Assembly: GCA_029861655.1 (NCBI GenBank)
Contig: JAOTZA010000055.1
Coordinates: forward strand, 1-13,152
Direction: 5' to 3'
Length of the DNA: 13,152 bases
Origin: Acidobacteriota bacterium
GTDB taxonomy: Bacteria > Acidobacteriota > Thermoanaerobaculia > Multivoradales > JAHEKO01
This document shows, one piece after another, positions 12,044-13,152 of the stretch (within the stretch, counting starts at the first letter, position 1; each line of letters opens with the position of its first letter). The notes under the pieces were generated by a model that searched no databases, had not been told where the DNA came from, and worked only from the letters and a program-made list of their open reading frames with translations. The position numbers and the translations under genes were made by a program.

Positions 12044-13152
12044 CTCGTGAAGAAGGCGAGAGTCAAAGCAAAAGGCAGCCAGATCACCAAATAGCCCCAA
12101 GGCAAGAGCGACATTTCGGTGAACTGTGGAAGATAGGAAATCGGGATCAAAGCCGCCAGGAGCAGCCATGCCGGCTGCCTCGCAAGCGCCGCCCAGGGCA
12201 ACACCCACAACAGATACCACGGGTATACGGTGGCGGAGCACACGATCAAGACACCGAAGATCATCCCGGTGAGCTCCGCCGGACGATCGCTCCGACCGAA
12301 CCACGACAGAGCGCCGATCGCCCCCGCAGCCACAGCCCCAAGCATCAACTTGGCGATGAACTGCGGATAGTTGAACGGGTAAAAGCGATTCCAGAACTCG
12401 TGCTCGCCGCGTGTTTCCTTGAGGTGGTCGAGCGTCCCCTCGATCCGCTCGCTGAGCGCCAGGTGATCCAAGAGCCTCCACAACGGCTCAAAGAGCGGTC
12501 CGTTGAACTCCCACGAGACGCCGTAGGCCACATATCCGGGAGGCACACCACCGACCGAAAGAATCACCGGCGCGAACGACAACGCCACGAGGGCTACCGC
12601 TACGACCCACAAGATCATCGGACGGCCGCTGGATCGCGCCCACAGCGGCACCGCCACGACTGGCACGACTTTCGCCAGGACCGCGGCCGCCGCCCCGACA
12701 GCCGCCGACAACACCCACCGCGGTCGGCTGACCAACGCCAGGACCACAGCACTGACGGCCAGAATCCCCAGAGCATCGACGTGCCCCATCCCCGAGATCT
12801 CGAGCACCGCCAAAGGGCTCCACGCGTACCAGATGGTCCTCCCGCTGGGCAACGACAAACGCCGAGCGATCAGCAGAAGCAGCCAGCAGACCCCGAGATC
12901 CGCCAACAGGAGCACCGACTTGAGAAGAAGAACCGGCGCCGGAAACCGGGCCACCATCGTAAAAACCGCAAGCGCCAGTGGCGGGTACACCGTCTCGACG
13001 GCCCGATGAGGCAAGCGTTCGTAGAGATCGTCGCGCAAAGGCTCGAGCTCAGCGTCCTCGGGAGCCAGAAGATAGGGGTTGGAACCCGCTCCCGCGACCC
13101 TACCGTCCCAGATGTAGCGAAAGATGTCGTCCGACAGCGAAGCCGGCAACGG
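12028..13152 (-). CDS. Polytopic GT-C-type membrane glycosyltransferase (5' end outside the window)
   Basis: The visible 374 residues begin in frame at the window edge (no stop precedes them), so the N-terminus is missing. The first part, LSDDIFRYIWDGRVAGAGSNPY, is the acidic loop that follows the first transmembrane helix in GT-C polyprenyl-phosphate-dependent mannosyl/glycosyltransferases (GT87/DUF2029 and MptA/B-like groups); the DD pair is the likely catalytic or metal-binding site. A conserved second feature is YPPLALAVF. About eight or nine further hydrophobic helices follow. The full family length is about 430-500 residues. The donor is probably a polyprenyl-phosphate sugar, acting on the outer face of the inner membrane; the acceptor is unknown. 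Its stop overlaps truA by 16 bp. A TTG at 13149 could be read as a start but would remove the first helix. Confidence 0.72.
   Translation of the reverse strand, partial: PLPASLSDDIFRYIWDGRVAGAGSNPYLLAPEDAELEPLRDDLYERLPHRAVETVYPPLALAVFTMVARFPAPVLLLKSVLLLADLGVCWLLLLIARRLSLPSGRTIWYAWSPLAVLEISGMGHVDALGILAVSAVVLALVSRPRWVLSAAVGAAAAVLAKVVPVVAVPLWARSSGRPMILWVVAVALVALSFAPVILSVGGVPPGYVAYGVSWEFNGPLFEPLWRLLDHLALSERIEGTLDHLKETRGEHEFWNRFYPFNYPQFIAKLMLGAVAAGAIGALSWFGRSDRPAELTGMIFGVLIVCSATVYPWYLLWVLPWAALARQPAWLLLAALIPISYLPQFTEMSLLPWGYLVIWLPFALTLAFFTRWSTD

Noticed and set aside
11225..12481. A long N-terminal extension of TruA (to 418 residues)
   Set aside because: The extra 146 residues are the out-of-frame shadow of the upstream glycosyltransferase gene; the TruA family begins at the ATG at 12043.

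Overview
The window is 13.2 kb of GC-rich bacterial chromosome. It is almost entirely coding, and nearly all genes lie on the minus strand. The products are housekeeping and cell-envelope proteins of a Gram-negative (diderm) bacterium: BamD, CpoB/YbgF, RseP, TatA, a lytic transglycosylase and a LysM protein. An Acidobacteriota-type genome is a reasonable guess, from the high GC, the small Fis-type regulator, and a PASTA-only membrane protein directly upstream of rpe. This is inference; no taxonomic marker such as rRNA is present.

Layout, left to right. (a) 81-1076 (+) encodes an AmgK/COG3178-type sugar kinase, the only plus-strand gene. It converges on tatA (1345-1530, -) across about 270 bp of non-coding DNA that holds hairpins. 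(b) 1345-4048 (-) carries LysM protein, mini-Fis regulator, lytic transglycosylase and tatA, in transcription order. The LysM gene has a good-looking promoter and two palindromes upstream. (c) 4251-4508 is a 258-bp element bounded by perfect 22-bp inverted repeats, with degenerate internal repeats. It resembles a MITE or other small non-autonomous mobile element. It abuts the end of cpoB so closely that its terminus supplies the cpoB stop codon. (d) 4505-13152 (-) is one long run of ten genes in transcription order: membrane glycosyltransferase (5' end outside the window), truA, uppS, cdsA, rseP, a cysteine-less peroxiredoxin-fold protein, a PASTA membrane protein, rpe, bamD, cpoB. Several junctions overlap or lie within 10 bp (glycosyltransferase/truA, uppS/cdsA, PASTA/rpe, rpe/bamD, bamD/cpoB), so these genes are probably co-transcribed in one or a few units.

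Functionally, the long cluster joins lipid-carrier synthesis (UppS), phospholipid precursor synthesis (CdsA), envelope-stress proteolysis (RseP), outer-membrane protein assembly (BamD) and a division/PBP1B-associated lipoprotein (CpoB). The left part adds peptidoglycan cleavage (lytic transglycosylase), peptidoglycan binding (LysM) and possibly sugar salvage (AmgK-like). dxr, which often sits between cdsA and rseP, is absent from that position.

No rRNA, tRNA, CRISPR array, phage or plasmid genes were seen. The most unusual items are the inverted-repeat element at 4251-4508 and the cysteine-less peroxiredoxin-like gene at 7587-8102. I did not find convincing evidence of a wholly new multi-gene system.
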